This document shows, piece after piece, positions 1 to 8,507 of a DNA stretch of 64,000 nt. Both the position numbers and the translations under genes were made by a program. The notes below the pieces were generated by a model. That model was not told the origin of the DNA, searched no databases, and was given only the letters and a program-made list of their open reading frames with translations. How positions within the stretch are numbered: the stretch's first letter is position 1; every line of letters begins with the position of its first letter. The DNA is from Alphaproteobacteria bacterium 46_93_T64 (GTDB lineage Bacteria; Pseudomonadota; Alphaproteobacteria; Sneathiellales; Sneathiellaceae), in NCBI GenBank assembly GCA_002163135.1, contig MAAN01000027.1, positions 1 to 64,000 on the forward strand, in the 5' to 3' direction.

Positions 1-2095
1 CACCCGTAAGTTCAAAATAAACTCGGATCGTTGATCCGCTGTCATTCTCCTCCCCAAGCGCAAGATCAAAGGAAAGCTCATGCGAGCCGTCACCGGGAGC
101 CTCAACCGCAAAGTCAGAACCCGACGTCGTTGGTATGACAGTGACAATTGCACTATCAGTAATCACTAAAGATCCGACTGTTGAACATTCTTCATGTACA
201 ATAATACCCTCTTCATCGGTTTCAGTTGCTGTTGCCGTCACTGAAATCGACGCAGAACCAAAATATACGTCGGGTGGCTGCACAGTCGGGCCGCCGATGT
301 AGGAGTCACCTGATACAGTGTAAGTGAGCGTGCCATCATTATCGCTCCAACCTTCACCGCTAATGAACGCCCAGCCGTCTGGAAGATCAATTGTAATCAT
401 GTGAGTTTCGGAGCCGTCGATATCAGGGAAAGTTGCCTCAACATTAAGCACGATCGGCTGATCTTCGTTCGTCTCTCCGGCGGAGACACTCAATATCGGT
501 TTATCAGCAACAGCACCCACATTTAGCTGCAAAGTAGCCGTTTTGATCGACACATTATTTTCATCAAAAATACCGTCATTATTAGTATCAGTTTGTCCAC
601 CGAAACTCCCACCCGGTGCATCATAGGAAGCTTCCAAGTCTGTGGGGGTTTCTGTCACTTCAACAGCTAAATTCAGCGTAACATCATCGTCAGTGTGTTG
701 CGGGAGTTGTATTGAAAGAGCGTTCAAATCCAGATCAAGAATATTCAAAGACGCATCAAACGTAAGAACCAACGCGCCATCGGCTGAAACAGAAACACTT
801 GTGGCCGCCACAGTCGTACTGCCAACACCTTCGACATTTGCTGTAAAAAGTGTCCCCGTTGTGATTTCAGTCGCGGTTCCGCCAGCTTCCATAACCCAAG
901 TCATCAAAGCAGTGCCGGTACCATCGGCAGCAACCCCATCAAACCCAGATCCTTCACTAACACTTGTATTTACACCAGGCGTGAGAGTGACTTTTGTGAT
1001 ACTTTCGGATCCATCCCGATCATCAACCGAGGTATTGAAACCAACATTATATACTGGCTGACCATCAACATAACAGGCCACTCCCTGCAGCTCTTCTGAA
1101 CTTTCTGCGTTATCTTCGTTATAATTCCATAACGCATAATCGCCTTCTCTACTCGAACCGTCAGCAAAATCAATAACGGCTTCATCTGCAACCGCATCCA
1201 CAACCAAAGTAGCATTACCTGTCAGAGTGTTTGTAAGACTGCTATCAGGATCAACAATGGTCGCGCTATAACCAATTTCTATATCAGCATCGTTATCTTC
1301 CGGCAGTCGAATATAAATCTGTTCCTGAATGACCCCATCAACAACTGTTAATTCAAGCTCGCCTCCGACAACTATGGCTGGGCTACCAAAGGGATCGTCC
1401 AGAAAAATTTCCACATCATCGGGAATATCATTCAGCGTGAAACTAGTAATCTCTTCATTGTCTTCTGCGGTGAATGTAATTAATACTTCAACAGGAAAAG
1501 ATCCCAAGTCGTTTTGTGGGTCCGATGGATGGATGTTGGGGTTCCAATCTTCGAAACCGCCGGAAACAAAATCTGCATCTGTATTGCCTTTTGGCTCTCT
1601 AGTGACAAATTCGATTTTGAGGGAACCACCCGTGTCATCTTGCCCTGCTAGAAATTCTTCTTCTTCCTGTGTGTCAAAAGCCAGCTCAGTAGGAAGCAGT
1701 AAATCTTCAATAGAGATACCATTACCGATACCGTCATCAGTATATCTACTGAATTCGGCGCCACCACCATCGGCGCCACCCGCTCCACCCGCAGCTGGTG
1801 CAACTTGACTAGGATCGAATGCTTCGACTAAACCACTAACATCACTCGCTGAAATGACGGATCCATCGGACAGGGTTAATTGCGGAGGCAGTTCCGTTGC
1901 AGCCTGAGAGAAGAACCCTTCCAGGACGATCTTGCTGCCATCTTCAATGGTGGTAATAATGAGGTCGCTGCCATCCTGAGAGAAAACGACCAGATCAGGG
2001 CTTGAGACATCAAGCAGGATATTTTGGTCTTCTTCAATCGCCAATACCGTTCCTGCACTTGTACCTGTTACAATTCCGTTTTCAGTTTTAGCCAT
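1..2095 (-). CDS. Giant type I-secreted LapA/BapA-like adhesin, N-terminal part (runs off left edge)
   Basis: An open frame of 698 codons starts at the ATG 2095-2093 and is still open at base 2. The protein begins MAKTENGIVTGTSAGTVLAI and has an acidic N-terminal module of about 95 residues. A Pro/Ala/Gly linker follows at about 98-112, and from about 130 there are Asp/Asn/Thr-rich Ig- or cadherin-like beta repeats with phrases such as VADKPILSVSAGETNEDQPI. There is no Sec signal peptide. This matches large RTX/T1SS surface adhesins (BapA-prefix or LapA retention-module type), whose C-terminus carries the secretion signal, here outside the window. The linker contains PAAG at residues 100-103, fitting the LapG protease consensus. 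The ribosome-binding site is weak. No T1SS or lapDG genes are in view. Identity as a secreted repeat adhesin is well supported; LapA-type control is inference. Confidence 0.8.
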   Translation of the reverse strand, partial: MAKTENGIVTGTSAGTVLAIEEDQNILLDVSSPDLVVFSQDGSDLIITTIEDGSKIVLEGFFSQAATELPPQLTLSDGSVISASDVSGLVEAFDPSQVAPAAGGAGGADGGGAEFSRYTDDGIGNGISIEDLLLPTELAFDTQEEEEFLAGQDDTGGSLKIEFVTREPKGNTDADFVSGGFEDWNPNIHPSDPQNDLGSFPVEVLITFTAEDNEEITSFTLNDIPDDVEIFLDDPFGSPAIVVGGELELTVVDGVIQEQIYIRLPEDNDADIEIGYSATIVDPDSSLTNTLTGNATLVVDAVADEAVIDFADGSSREGDYALWNYNEDNAESSEELQGVACYVDGQPVYNVGFNTSVDDRDGSESITKVTLTPGVNTSVSEGSGFDGVAADGTGTALMTWVMEAGGTATEITTGTLFTANVEGVGSTTVAATSVSVSADGALVLTFDASLNILDLDLNALSIQLPQHTDDDVTLNLAVEVTETPTDLEASYDAPGGSFGGQTDTNNDGIFDENNVSIKTATLQLNVGAVADKPILSVSAGETNEDQPIVLNVEATFPDIDGSETHMITIDLPDGWAFISGEGWSDNDGTLTYTVSGDSYIGGPTVQPPDVYFGSASISVTATATETDEEGIIVHEECSTVGSLVITDSAIVTVIPTTSGSDFAVEAPGDGSHELSFDLALGEENDSGSTIRVYFELTG
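1787..1798 (-). other. Candidate LapG-type cleavage motif PAAG in the adhesin
   Basis: Codons 100-103 of the adhesin read Pro-Ala-Ala-Gly, inside a flexible Gly/Ala linker between the N-terminal module and the first repeats. In LapA-type adhesins a periplasmic cysteine protease (LapG), held back by the c-di-GMP receptor LapD, cuts between the two alanines of a [T/A/P]AA[G/V] motif at about residue 108. Position and context fit. No protease gene is in the window to confirm it. Confidence 0.4.
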
Positions 2096-2599
2096 ATCTA
2101 GGACGCCTATTTTCGAAAAAAATCCGACAAAAACCCTTTTTCAATTAACGAATTGAAAAAGTCGCAAATGTTCTAAATTTGCAATTTGAGTTTCTTTTAG
2201 AGAAATAGTCGTAATTCAAAAGAATGAAATTTTACTTATAATTTCAGTTTATTTTAAATATTTCGCAATTTTTATTGATTTTTATTGCAAAAAAATTCAG
2301 TATTTCTTCCAAAAATTAACGAAATTTTCATATTTTATTAAAATAACTACTTGCTAATACATGAGCATTTATAGTTAAAATTCCATCTATATTGCTACTG
2401 AAATAATCGTTACTTAACTATTCACAACTTATGCTTAACAAAAATTAATACTTCGCAATGAAAATCGATGCAGATACTGCAATTAGCGAAGGATAGAAAT
2501 CGCGTTATACGCGGAAAAATCGAGAACAAGCCATCCCTTTACTACATATATGTAACAAACAAGCTTAAAAGGCAGGTTCATATATTTGTGAAACGAGTC
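2096..2599. other. AT-rich intergenic region upstream of the adhesin
   Basis: These 504 bp carry no convincing gene. They are extremely AT-rich, with many A and T tracts, and separate the adhesin start from the 3' end of the CoA-transferase. They probably hold the adhesin promoter and regulatory sites, including the hairpin at 2136-2161, and have the composition expected of DNA bound by a xenogeneic silencer. No terminator with a good stem and T-run is visible for the CoA-transferase gene. A 75-codon plus-strand frame at 2468-2695 runs into the CoA-transferase and looks fortuitous. Confidence 0.5.
2136..2161 (-). promoter_or_regulatory. Perfect 11-bp hairpin in the adhesin leader
   Basis: The arms CTTTTTCAATT and AATTGAAAAAG are perfect inverted repeats separated by the four bases AACG. 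They lie 41-66 bp upstream of the adhesin start codon. Read on the minus strand, the hairpin is followed by GGGTTTTTG, so it could act as a weak attenuator or an mRNA 5' stabiliser, or the DNA dyad could be an operator. The structure is seen directly; its role is inference. Confidence 0.45.
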
Positions 2600-3799
2600 C
2601 TACTCCTCCACAATACCTTGATCTATCAAACTCTGAATTTCCGCCTCAGATTTTTCAAGGATCCGTTTCAGAATGTCTCTGGAATTTTCCCCTAGTGAAG
2701 GGGGACGGTTAATGGGTTCAATGCCGGAATCCGACAACCGCAATGGGCTTGAGATAAGATTGACCTCTCCAGCTTCTGGGTGCATGACTTTTTGGATCAT
2801 ACCGCGGGATTTCGCTTCATCGGAATGGAGAGCTTCGAGTAAAGTGCGAACTTCACCACCCGGTATATTATTCGCCATCATCGCATCACAGAATTCTTTT
2901 CTGGTGAATTTGTTCATGCGCGGCTGCAGAAATTCCATCATTGCGTCGCGGTTTGCTGCCCGATCAGAGTTTTTGGCAAAGCGTGGATCAGTTACAAGTT
3001 CCGAACAATCCAAGACTTTTTCGCAAAGTCGTTTGAACTGACCATCATTGGCACAGGCCAAAATAATAGCACCGTCCTTCACCTCGAACAATCCATAGGG
3101 TGCAACAAAAGGGTTGCTGTTCCCCAAACGCTTCGGGTTTTCGCCTTGCCACATGGTGTTGTTGCCATAATAAGACAAAAGCGACAGGCCGCAGTCAAAC
3201 AAACACATATCGATATACTGACCCTTGCCTGTCCGCTCGCGTGCGAATAAAGCGGCTAGAACAGCTTGCGCCGCATGATTGCCGGTTGTCAGATCAACGA
3301 TAGCGATACTATTACGTAAAGGGTCTTGCCCTTCCTCGCCGTTCAGAGACATCAAGCCAGCTTCAGCTTGAATGACGAGATCATAACCGAGCCGATGACT
3401 GAAATCGCTTTCCCGTCCGTACCCGGAGATAGAGCAATATACCAAACCTGGATTTTCTTTAGATAAGGACTTATAATCCAGGCCGAACTTCTCTACACCG
3501 CCCTGTTTAAAATTTTCGATTACCACATCGCAAGTTGCCGCTATTTCTAATGCAATTTTTCGGCCCTCTTCACTATTGAGATCAAGCGCAATACTTTCTT
3601 TGTTGCGATTAACCGACAGAAAGAAGCTGGTGTCGTTCCCGTGTACAGGAACACCCATGCCACGAGTATCGTCACCAATTTTAATATTTTCGATTTTAAT
3701 AACTTCTGCACCAAGATCGCCAAGTGCCTGGGCACAAACCGGGCCTGCAAACACTCTAGACAGATCCAACACACGAGTACCTTCTAATGCCCGCATCAT
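2600..3799 (-). CDS. CaiB/BaiF family (class III) CoA-transferase
   Basis: This 399-residue protein has the usual family length. It opens with ALEGTRVLDLSRVFAGP, typical of formyl-CoA:oxalate and carnitine CoA-transferases, followed by GDLGAEVIKIE and later SISGYG and GYDLVIQAEAG. Asp169 in IAIVDLTTG falls at the position of the catalytic aspartate (Asp169) that forms the acyl anhydride in formyl-CoA transferase and CaiB. It should move CoA between carboxylic acids in the cytoplasm as an interlocked dimer; the substrate cannot be read from sequence. The start is an ATG preceded by AAGGAAAA. It is a single gene with no pathway partners beside it. Confidence 0.88.
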   Translation of the reverse strand: MMRALEGTRVLDLSRVFAGPVCAQALGDLGAEVIKIENIKIGDDTRGMGVPVHGNDTSFFLSVNRNKESIALDLNSEEGRKIALEIAATCDVVIENFKQGGVEKFGLDYKSLSKENPGLVYCSISGYGRESDFSHRLGYDLVIQAEAGLMSLNGEEGQDPLRNSIAIVDLTTGNHAAQAVLAALFARERTGKGQYIDMCLFDCGLSLLSYYGNNTMWQGENPKRLGNSNPFVAPYGLFEVKDGAIILACANDGQFKRLCEKVLDCSELVTDPRFAKNSDRAANRDAMMEFLQPRMNKFTRKEFCDAMMANNIPGGEVRTLLEALHSDEAKSRGMIQKVMHPEAGEVNLISSPLRLSDSGIEPINRPPSLGENSRDILKRILEKSEAEIQSLIDQGIVEE

Positions 3800-4033
3800 T
3801 TTTCCTTTTTTTATTTAGCTTAGCGGGCACCCTACTCAGAGTAAATGCAATTTTGGTTCTCTACTGAATTGCAGGGCTTGCAAGTCCATAAACAACAAAT
3901 TCACTATAGTAATAAATTGAAATCTACATCAAATATTATAATCGTATATGTATTATTCGAAATAAATTAATACTAAATTTACTGGTACATAAGAGAATTA
4001 TATCTCGCAGATTGGTTTTGGAGGACATTTCAA

Positions 4034-5002
4034 ATGTTACATGCCAAAAGACGCTTTCTGTTGATTTCCATCGTCGCAATTTTTGTGGTCGTTGGCGTAT
4101 TTTTTTCTGCAAATGCATCATTGTTTGGTCTTGGGGCACATGTTGAATTCGTTTCTTCGTGGGGTGGTAAGGGCAATAAGGATGGCCAGTTTCTTTATCT
4201 CGAAGATTTTGCTCTTGATGCGTCTGGCAATCTATTGGCGACCGATGCCGTACGATCAGATGTCCAAATTTTCTCAAGTGACGGAACGTTCCTGTCTAAA
4301 GTTAATCAATTTGATAATGGACTTAGGAAGTTCCAGAAACCTGAGGGTGTTGTAGTCGACCGCGATGGAAACATATATATCGGGGATTATCTTACAGGAC
4401 ATATCTATAAATTTGATCGAAATTTCAAATACAGAAAAACCTTTGCGGGCCCCGGAAAAGGTGACGGACAACTCATTGAGGCCGAATTCATGAGTATTTC
4501 CCCAGAGGGACTAATTTATCTCGCGGAAGCTGGAAATCATCGAATTAGTGTTTTTGATCGAGAAGGCTCCTTTCAGTTCTTGTTTGGTGATAGTGGTCCC
4601 TCCACTGAAATTTTAAAGCGTCCTGAGGCAGCCAAGTATGCACCTGACGGAACCATTTATGTCACGGACTACGGCAATAACCGAATCCAGAAATTCTCCA
4701 AATATGGGAAACTGATCAGTGTCTTTGGACGTGAAGGCACAGGTCCTGGTGAATTTCGTAATCCAACTGGAATCACAATAGATAAATTTGGTGACATCTA
4801 TATCAGTGACCTAGGAAATAATCGTATTCAGGTGTTCGACAAAAATCATAAGCTAAAATATGTGTGGGGTGAACACGGAATAGGGGAAGGCCAATTTGCC
4901 AATCTTCATGGCCTAATCATTGATGATGATGGTTATATTTATGTTGCTGATACAGGTAACAATCGGATCCAAAAATTCCGCATTATGAATTATGGAAATT
5001 AG
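4034..5002 (+). CDS. Exported NHL-repeat beta-propeller protein
   Basis: This 322-residue protein starts with a signal peptide or membrane anchor: MLHAKRRF, then a hydrophobic stretch 9-25 ending in SANA. About six repeats of roughly 47 residues follow, in the style of GDIYISDLGNNRIQVFD and GYIYVADTGNNRIQKF, which are NHL repeats forming a six-bladed propeller. The start ATG has GGAGGA about nine bases upstream. The gene lies 39 bp upstream of and in line with a hybrid histidine kinase, so the propeller may be its periplasmic ligand-binding partner; that link is inferred from position only. Such folds bind proteins, glycans or RNA, so no reaction is assigned. Confidence 0.8.
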   Translation: MLHAKRRFLLISIVAIFVVVGVFFSANASLFGLGAHVEFVSSWGGKGNKDGQFLYLEDFALDASGNLLATDAVRSDVQIFSSDGTFLSKVNQFDNGLRKFQKPEGVVVDRDGNIYIGDYLTGHIYKFDRNFKYRKTFAGPGKGDGQLIEAEFMSISPEGLIYLAEAGNHRISVFDREGSFQFLFGDSGPSTEILKRPEAAKYAPDGTIYVTDYGNNRIQKFSKYGKLISVFGREGTGPGEFRNPTGITIDKFGDIYISDLGNNRIQVFDKNHKLKYVWGEHGIGEGQFANLHGLIIDDDGYIYVADTGNNRIQKFRIMNYGN

Positions 5003-5041
5003 CCCTTCCCCAGACCATTTCCTTTCACGAGGAGCACTCTT

Positions 5042-7495
5042 TTGTTCAAAACAACCAATCAAACCATAACATCACGGATCTACAGGATCTTTGCAATTAT
5101 AGCGACGACTCTTATGCTTTTGCTTGCATTATCGGTAGCCTTTTTCTTGCGGATTGAACAAAAACATGTATTGCAAGAAGCGATGCAATCTCAATCAATT
5201 GAGTTTGCAAATTTTCGGTCTGCGTTACTTGAAACCCATACCGGCATACATATGGAAAATAGCGAGGGACACAAAACTCTCAATCCAAGCGAACTACTGG
5301 CACTTAATGAAAACATGCTATCAAGTTTTTCCCAATTCACAGCTCGCTCGGTGAATTGGAATTTTAACGAAGAACTACAATTAATAAGAAAACACGAATC
5401 CATAGCGCTTCAATATCGAGATGACTTTTTCACAGTTGTTTCAGCTATGATTAATGGAGATTTAATAACAGCAGAATTCGTCATCAAAACAAAGCTGCAA
5501 CCTGCGTATAGCTTCTTGCTAGGCTTTATTGATCGAGCGAATGAACGTCGCAAATTTGCCCTCAGCAGCTTAATTGAAGAAACCAAACAACTGAAAATTC
5601 TAGCATTCTCGCTGCTCCTTTCTACTACCATATTGGGTGTAGGGGTTCTTTTGCTGTCCATACAGCTTTTACGAAAATCAGTCGTACAGCCAATCCGTAA
5701 ATTTACTGATGAGATAAAAGAAATTGGTAGGCATGGCGACCTGTCGCAACGACTGGTCATTTCTGGAAATGACGAAATTGGACTTCTTGGCCGTGAATTT
5801 AATACTATGCTGTCAAAAGCAACCACATCTGAGCGCGCAAGAGCCGATTTTGTTGCCACAATCAGCCACGAACTCAGAACGCCGATGAACGGCATAATTG
5901 GCATGACAGAGCTTTTATTGGATGATGATTTAACAACAGTCCAGCAAAGCTGGGCAGTTATAGTTCTAAATTCAGCCAATTCACTTCTCGTTCTATTGAA
6001 CGATATTCTAGATTTTTCCAAAATTGATGACGACAAACTAAAGCTTAAGTACGAGGACTTCTATCTTGATGAACTGCTCGATCAGACCGTAGAAATTCTT
6101 AACAATCAGGCGCTAAAAAAAGGAGTAGAACTAGCTACTTTCATCGAACCCAACTGTACTACCGCTATAGTGGGGGATCCAATTCGGATGGGCCAGATAC
6201 TAAATAATCTAGTCGAAAATGCCATAAAATTTACGGATCATGGGGCGATAAATATTAATATATGTGCCTTGGTTGAAACAATTAATGAAATCAAAATCCG
6301 TGTTGCTATACATGATACTGGCATTGGTATTTCTAAAGACTTTATTCCTATTATGTTTGATGATTTCACCCAAGCGGATTCGTCCCTAACCAGACGTTAT
6401 GAAGGCATTGGTCTTGGCTTATCAATAACTAGAAAACTAGTGAAGTTAATGGGAGGAGAATTAGGTGTCTCTAGTATCCTTGATAAAGGGAGCACCTTCT
6501 GGTTTGAAATCACATTTCCCAAATGCCCCGACAAATATGCATCTTTAACGGCTGAATATCCAATACCTTCAGGGCTTACAGTGTTGATCATCGATGATAA
6601 TGAAAGTCATCAACAGACGTATAATTCTTATCTGAGTTCCATCAATTGCAACGTACAGACTGTCTCTAGTGAAGCCGAGGGTATAGATTTGATGAGCTCT
6701 CACGATGGCCAAAATATTGACTTCGATGTGGTTATCGTTTGTAAACACTTGAATGCAGAAATTGGAAATTATATCAAAACACTAACTAGCAATAGGGTTG
6801 AGATTACCAAACCGAAGTTCATTTTGACCTCACCCTCCAAAAATTCCGAAGATGAAAAATATGCGCTTCAAAATGGGTTCAGCAGTAATTTGGTTCGGCC
6901 ATTTAATCGCGCTGATTTGTTCACTTGTATAGCATGCATTATTGAAATGCCTCTTGCAAACTATCCAGAACAAAAAACACAAGAAGATGTCAAAAACAAA
7001 CAGGCGAAATCGCTCCATATCCTTCTTGCCGAAGATAATATCGTCAATCAGACAGTCGCGACTGCATATCTAGAAAGTATGGGCCATCAGGTAGATGTTG
7101 CCGTGAACGGATTGGAAGCCGTCTACGCAATCCGCCGTAACAAATATGATATCGTACTAATGGATATTCAGATGCCGATAATGGATGGAATTAAAGCTAC
7201 TCAACAAATTCGATTGATGAATGGTGATTGCAAATTTATACCAATAATTGCTGCAACAGCGCATGCCATGGAAAACGATAGACAAAAATTTGTTGACGCC
7301 GGCATGGACGATTATATCTCAAAACCTCTCAACCGCAATAAATTAACGAATGTTCTCAGCCGTTGGGGAGGTGGATCAGAGGCCACTTCAACAGTACGCC
7401 CTATCGCATTTGAACCGATACCTCAGAAAGAACAAGACCTACCTCTTAACCCAAACTTAGGAGTCGCACCAAATAACGTTCATACACATGATTGA
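5042..7495 (+). CDS. Hybrid sensor histidine kinase with a degenerate and an intact receiver domain
   Basis: 817 residues from a TTG start, with GAGGAG at 5029-5034 seven bases upstream. Layout: TM1 about 13-36, periplasmic sensor 37-184, TM2 about 185-209, HAMP about 210-262, HisKA with the phospho-acceptor His276 in ATISHELRTPMNG, HATPase with DTGIGI (426-430) and GIGLGL, a first receiver-like domain (about 512-630) and a second receiver (about 658-775). The second receiver keeps the acidic pair and Asp708 in IVLMDIQMP. The first keeps IIDDN but has Cys567 where the phospho-Asp should be, and Arg619 in place of the conserved Lys. It probably forms one transcript with the NHL gene. The output regulator and the signal are not visible. 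Confidence 0.88.
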   Translation: MFKTTNQTITSRIYRIFAIIATTLMLLLALSVAFFLRIEQKHVLQEAMQSQSIEFANFRSALLETHTGIHMENSEGHKTLNPSELLALNENMLSSFSQFTARSVNWNFNEELQLIRKHESIALQYRDDFFTVVSAMINGDLITAEFVIKTKLQPAYSFLLGFIDRANERRKFALSSLIEETKQLKILAFSLLLSTTILGVGVLLLSIQLLRKSVVQPIRKFTDEIKEIGRHGDLSQRLVISGNDEIGLLGREFNTMLSKATTSERARADFVATISHELRTPMNGIIGMTELLLDDDLTTVQQSWAVIVLNSANSLLVLLNDILDFSKIDDDKLKLKYEDFYLDELLDQTVEILNNQALKKGVELATFIEPNCTTAIVGDPIRMGQILNNLVENAIKFTDHGAININICALVETINEIKIRVAIHDTGIGISKDFIPIMFDDFTQADSSLTRRYEGIGLGLSITRKLVKLMGGELGVSSILDKGSTFWFEITFPKCPDKYASLTAEYPIPSGLTVLIIDDNESHQQTYNSYLSSINCNVQTVSSEAEGIDLMSSHDGQNIDFDVVIVCKHLNAEIGNYIKTLTSNRVEITKPKFILTSPSKNSEDEKYALQNGFSSNLVRPFNRADLFTCIACIIEMPLANYPEQKTQEDVKNKQAKSLHILLAEDNIVNQTVATAYLESMGHQVDVAVNGLEAVYAIRRNKYDIVLMDIQMPIMDGIKATQQIRLMNGDCKFIPIIAATAHAMENDRQKFVDAGMDDYISKPLNRNKLTNVLSRWGGGSEATSTVRPIAFEPIPQKEQDLPLNPNLGVAPNNVHTHD

Positions 7496-7541
7496 GTCAA
7501 ACACTCAGTGTTTCAATATGATCCAGACTAAACCTAGTAAA

Positions 7542-8507
7542 TTACAATAAATGACAGGATGCGAAATGGCCCTTCGTCACTTCTTGCAAGTTTGTCGGTG
7601 TTGTATGACATACATCTGTCGCTTCTGGGCATCTGCCCGCAAAACGGCATCCTTTTGGAAGATTAATAGGGCTTGGTGGATCGCCTTGTAGATGCTGACG
7701 TTTTGTCTCTTTATTGTGATTATCAACGCGAGGAACAGCAGAAAGCAGTGCCTTAGTGTAGGGATGCTTGGGATTCTTAAACAGGGAAATACGATCGGCC
7801 TGTTCAACAATTTGCCCTAAATACATCACGGCGACATGGTCGCATACATGTTGCACAACTCCTAAGTCGTGACTGATGAAAAGATATGTAACACCTGTAT
7901 CTTCTTGCAACTTTCGCATCAGATTAAGAATTTGTGCCTGCACTGCCACATCAAGGGCTGAAACCGGCTCATCACAAACGATTAGGTCTGGTTCACTTGC
8001 CAATGCCCTCGCGAGACCAACACGCTGCCGTTGCCCTCCAGAAAATTGATGCGGGAACAAATTAGTGAGTTCTGGCCTCAACCCTACTTTGACAAAAAGC
8101 TCTCTAACTTTCTCGTCTCTTTCACCAGGATCACCGATTTCCATCAAATCCATCGGCTCGCGGACGATATCTCCAACGCGTCTGCGTGGATCCAGTGACG
8201 AGTACGGATCTTGAAACACCATCTGAAACCGGCTTCGGGCTTTTCTCAGATCATCGCCTTGCAATTCAGAAATTTTTTGGCCTTCAAGCTCCACCGTTCC
8301 AGATGTAATATCAACAAGACGTAAAACTGCCAGAGCCGTTGTCGTTTTTCCTGAACCACTTTCGCCCACAATTCCAAACGTCTTCCCTTTTGGAATTGAA
8401 AAGCTGACACCATCCACAGCATGAACGGTCACGGGATCTTTAAACATTTTCTTCTTACTGAAATGGACTTTCAGGTCTTTTACGTCCAATAAAACACTAT
8501 CACTCAT
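7542..8507 (-). CDS. dppF: Dipeptide/oligopeptide ABC transporter ATPase (DppF/OppF-like)
   Basis: 321 residues from the ATG at 8507, which overlaps the stop of the preceding gene as ATGA; an upstream in-frame codon at 8537 is unlikely. It has Walker A GESGSGKTT, signature SGGQRQRVGLARAL, Walker B LIVCDEPVSALD and switch His in FISHDLGVV. The C-terminal oligo_HPY extension has the Cys-containing GCRFAGRCP and AECH-like motifs of peptide-transporter ATPases, often an iron-sulfur site. It is the last gene of a five-gene operon (dppA-B-C-D-F order) and forms the ATPase pair with DppD on the cytoplasmic face. Substrate could be di- or oligopeptides or a related compound. Confidence 0.9.
   Translation of the reverse strand: MSDSVLLDVKDLKVHFSKKKMFKDPVTVHAVDGVSFSIPKGKTFGIVGESGSGKTTTALAVLRLVDITSGTVELEGQKISELQGDDLRKARSRFQMVFQDPYSSLDPRRRVGDIVREPMDLMEIGDPGERDEKVRELFVKVGLRPELTNLFPHQFSGGQRQRVGLARALASEPDLIVCDEPVSALDVAVQAQILNLMRKLQEDTGVTYLFISHDLGVVQHVCDHVAVMYLGQIVEQADRISLFKNPKHPYTKALLSAVPRVDNHNKETKRQHLQGDPPSPINLPKGCRFAGRCPEATDVCHTTPTNLQEVTKGHFASCHLL

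Noticed and set aside
642-1808. Plus-strand frames of 139 and 159 codons opposite the adhesin
   Set aside because: They are mirror frames of the Asp/Thr/Val-rich repeats; the minus-strand frame is continuous over 698 codons and has clear domain logic.
2468-2695. 75-codon plus-strand frame in the AT-rich gap
   Set aside because: No ribosome-binding site or family pattern, and it runs into the 3' end of the CoA-transferase on the other strand.
7499-7513. AAACACT-C-AGTGTTT palindrome between convergent genes
   Set aside because: The loop is a single base, the stem is weak, and no T-run follows on either strand, so I do not call a terminator.
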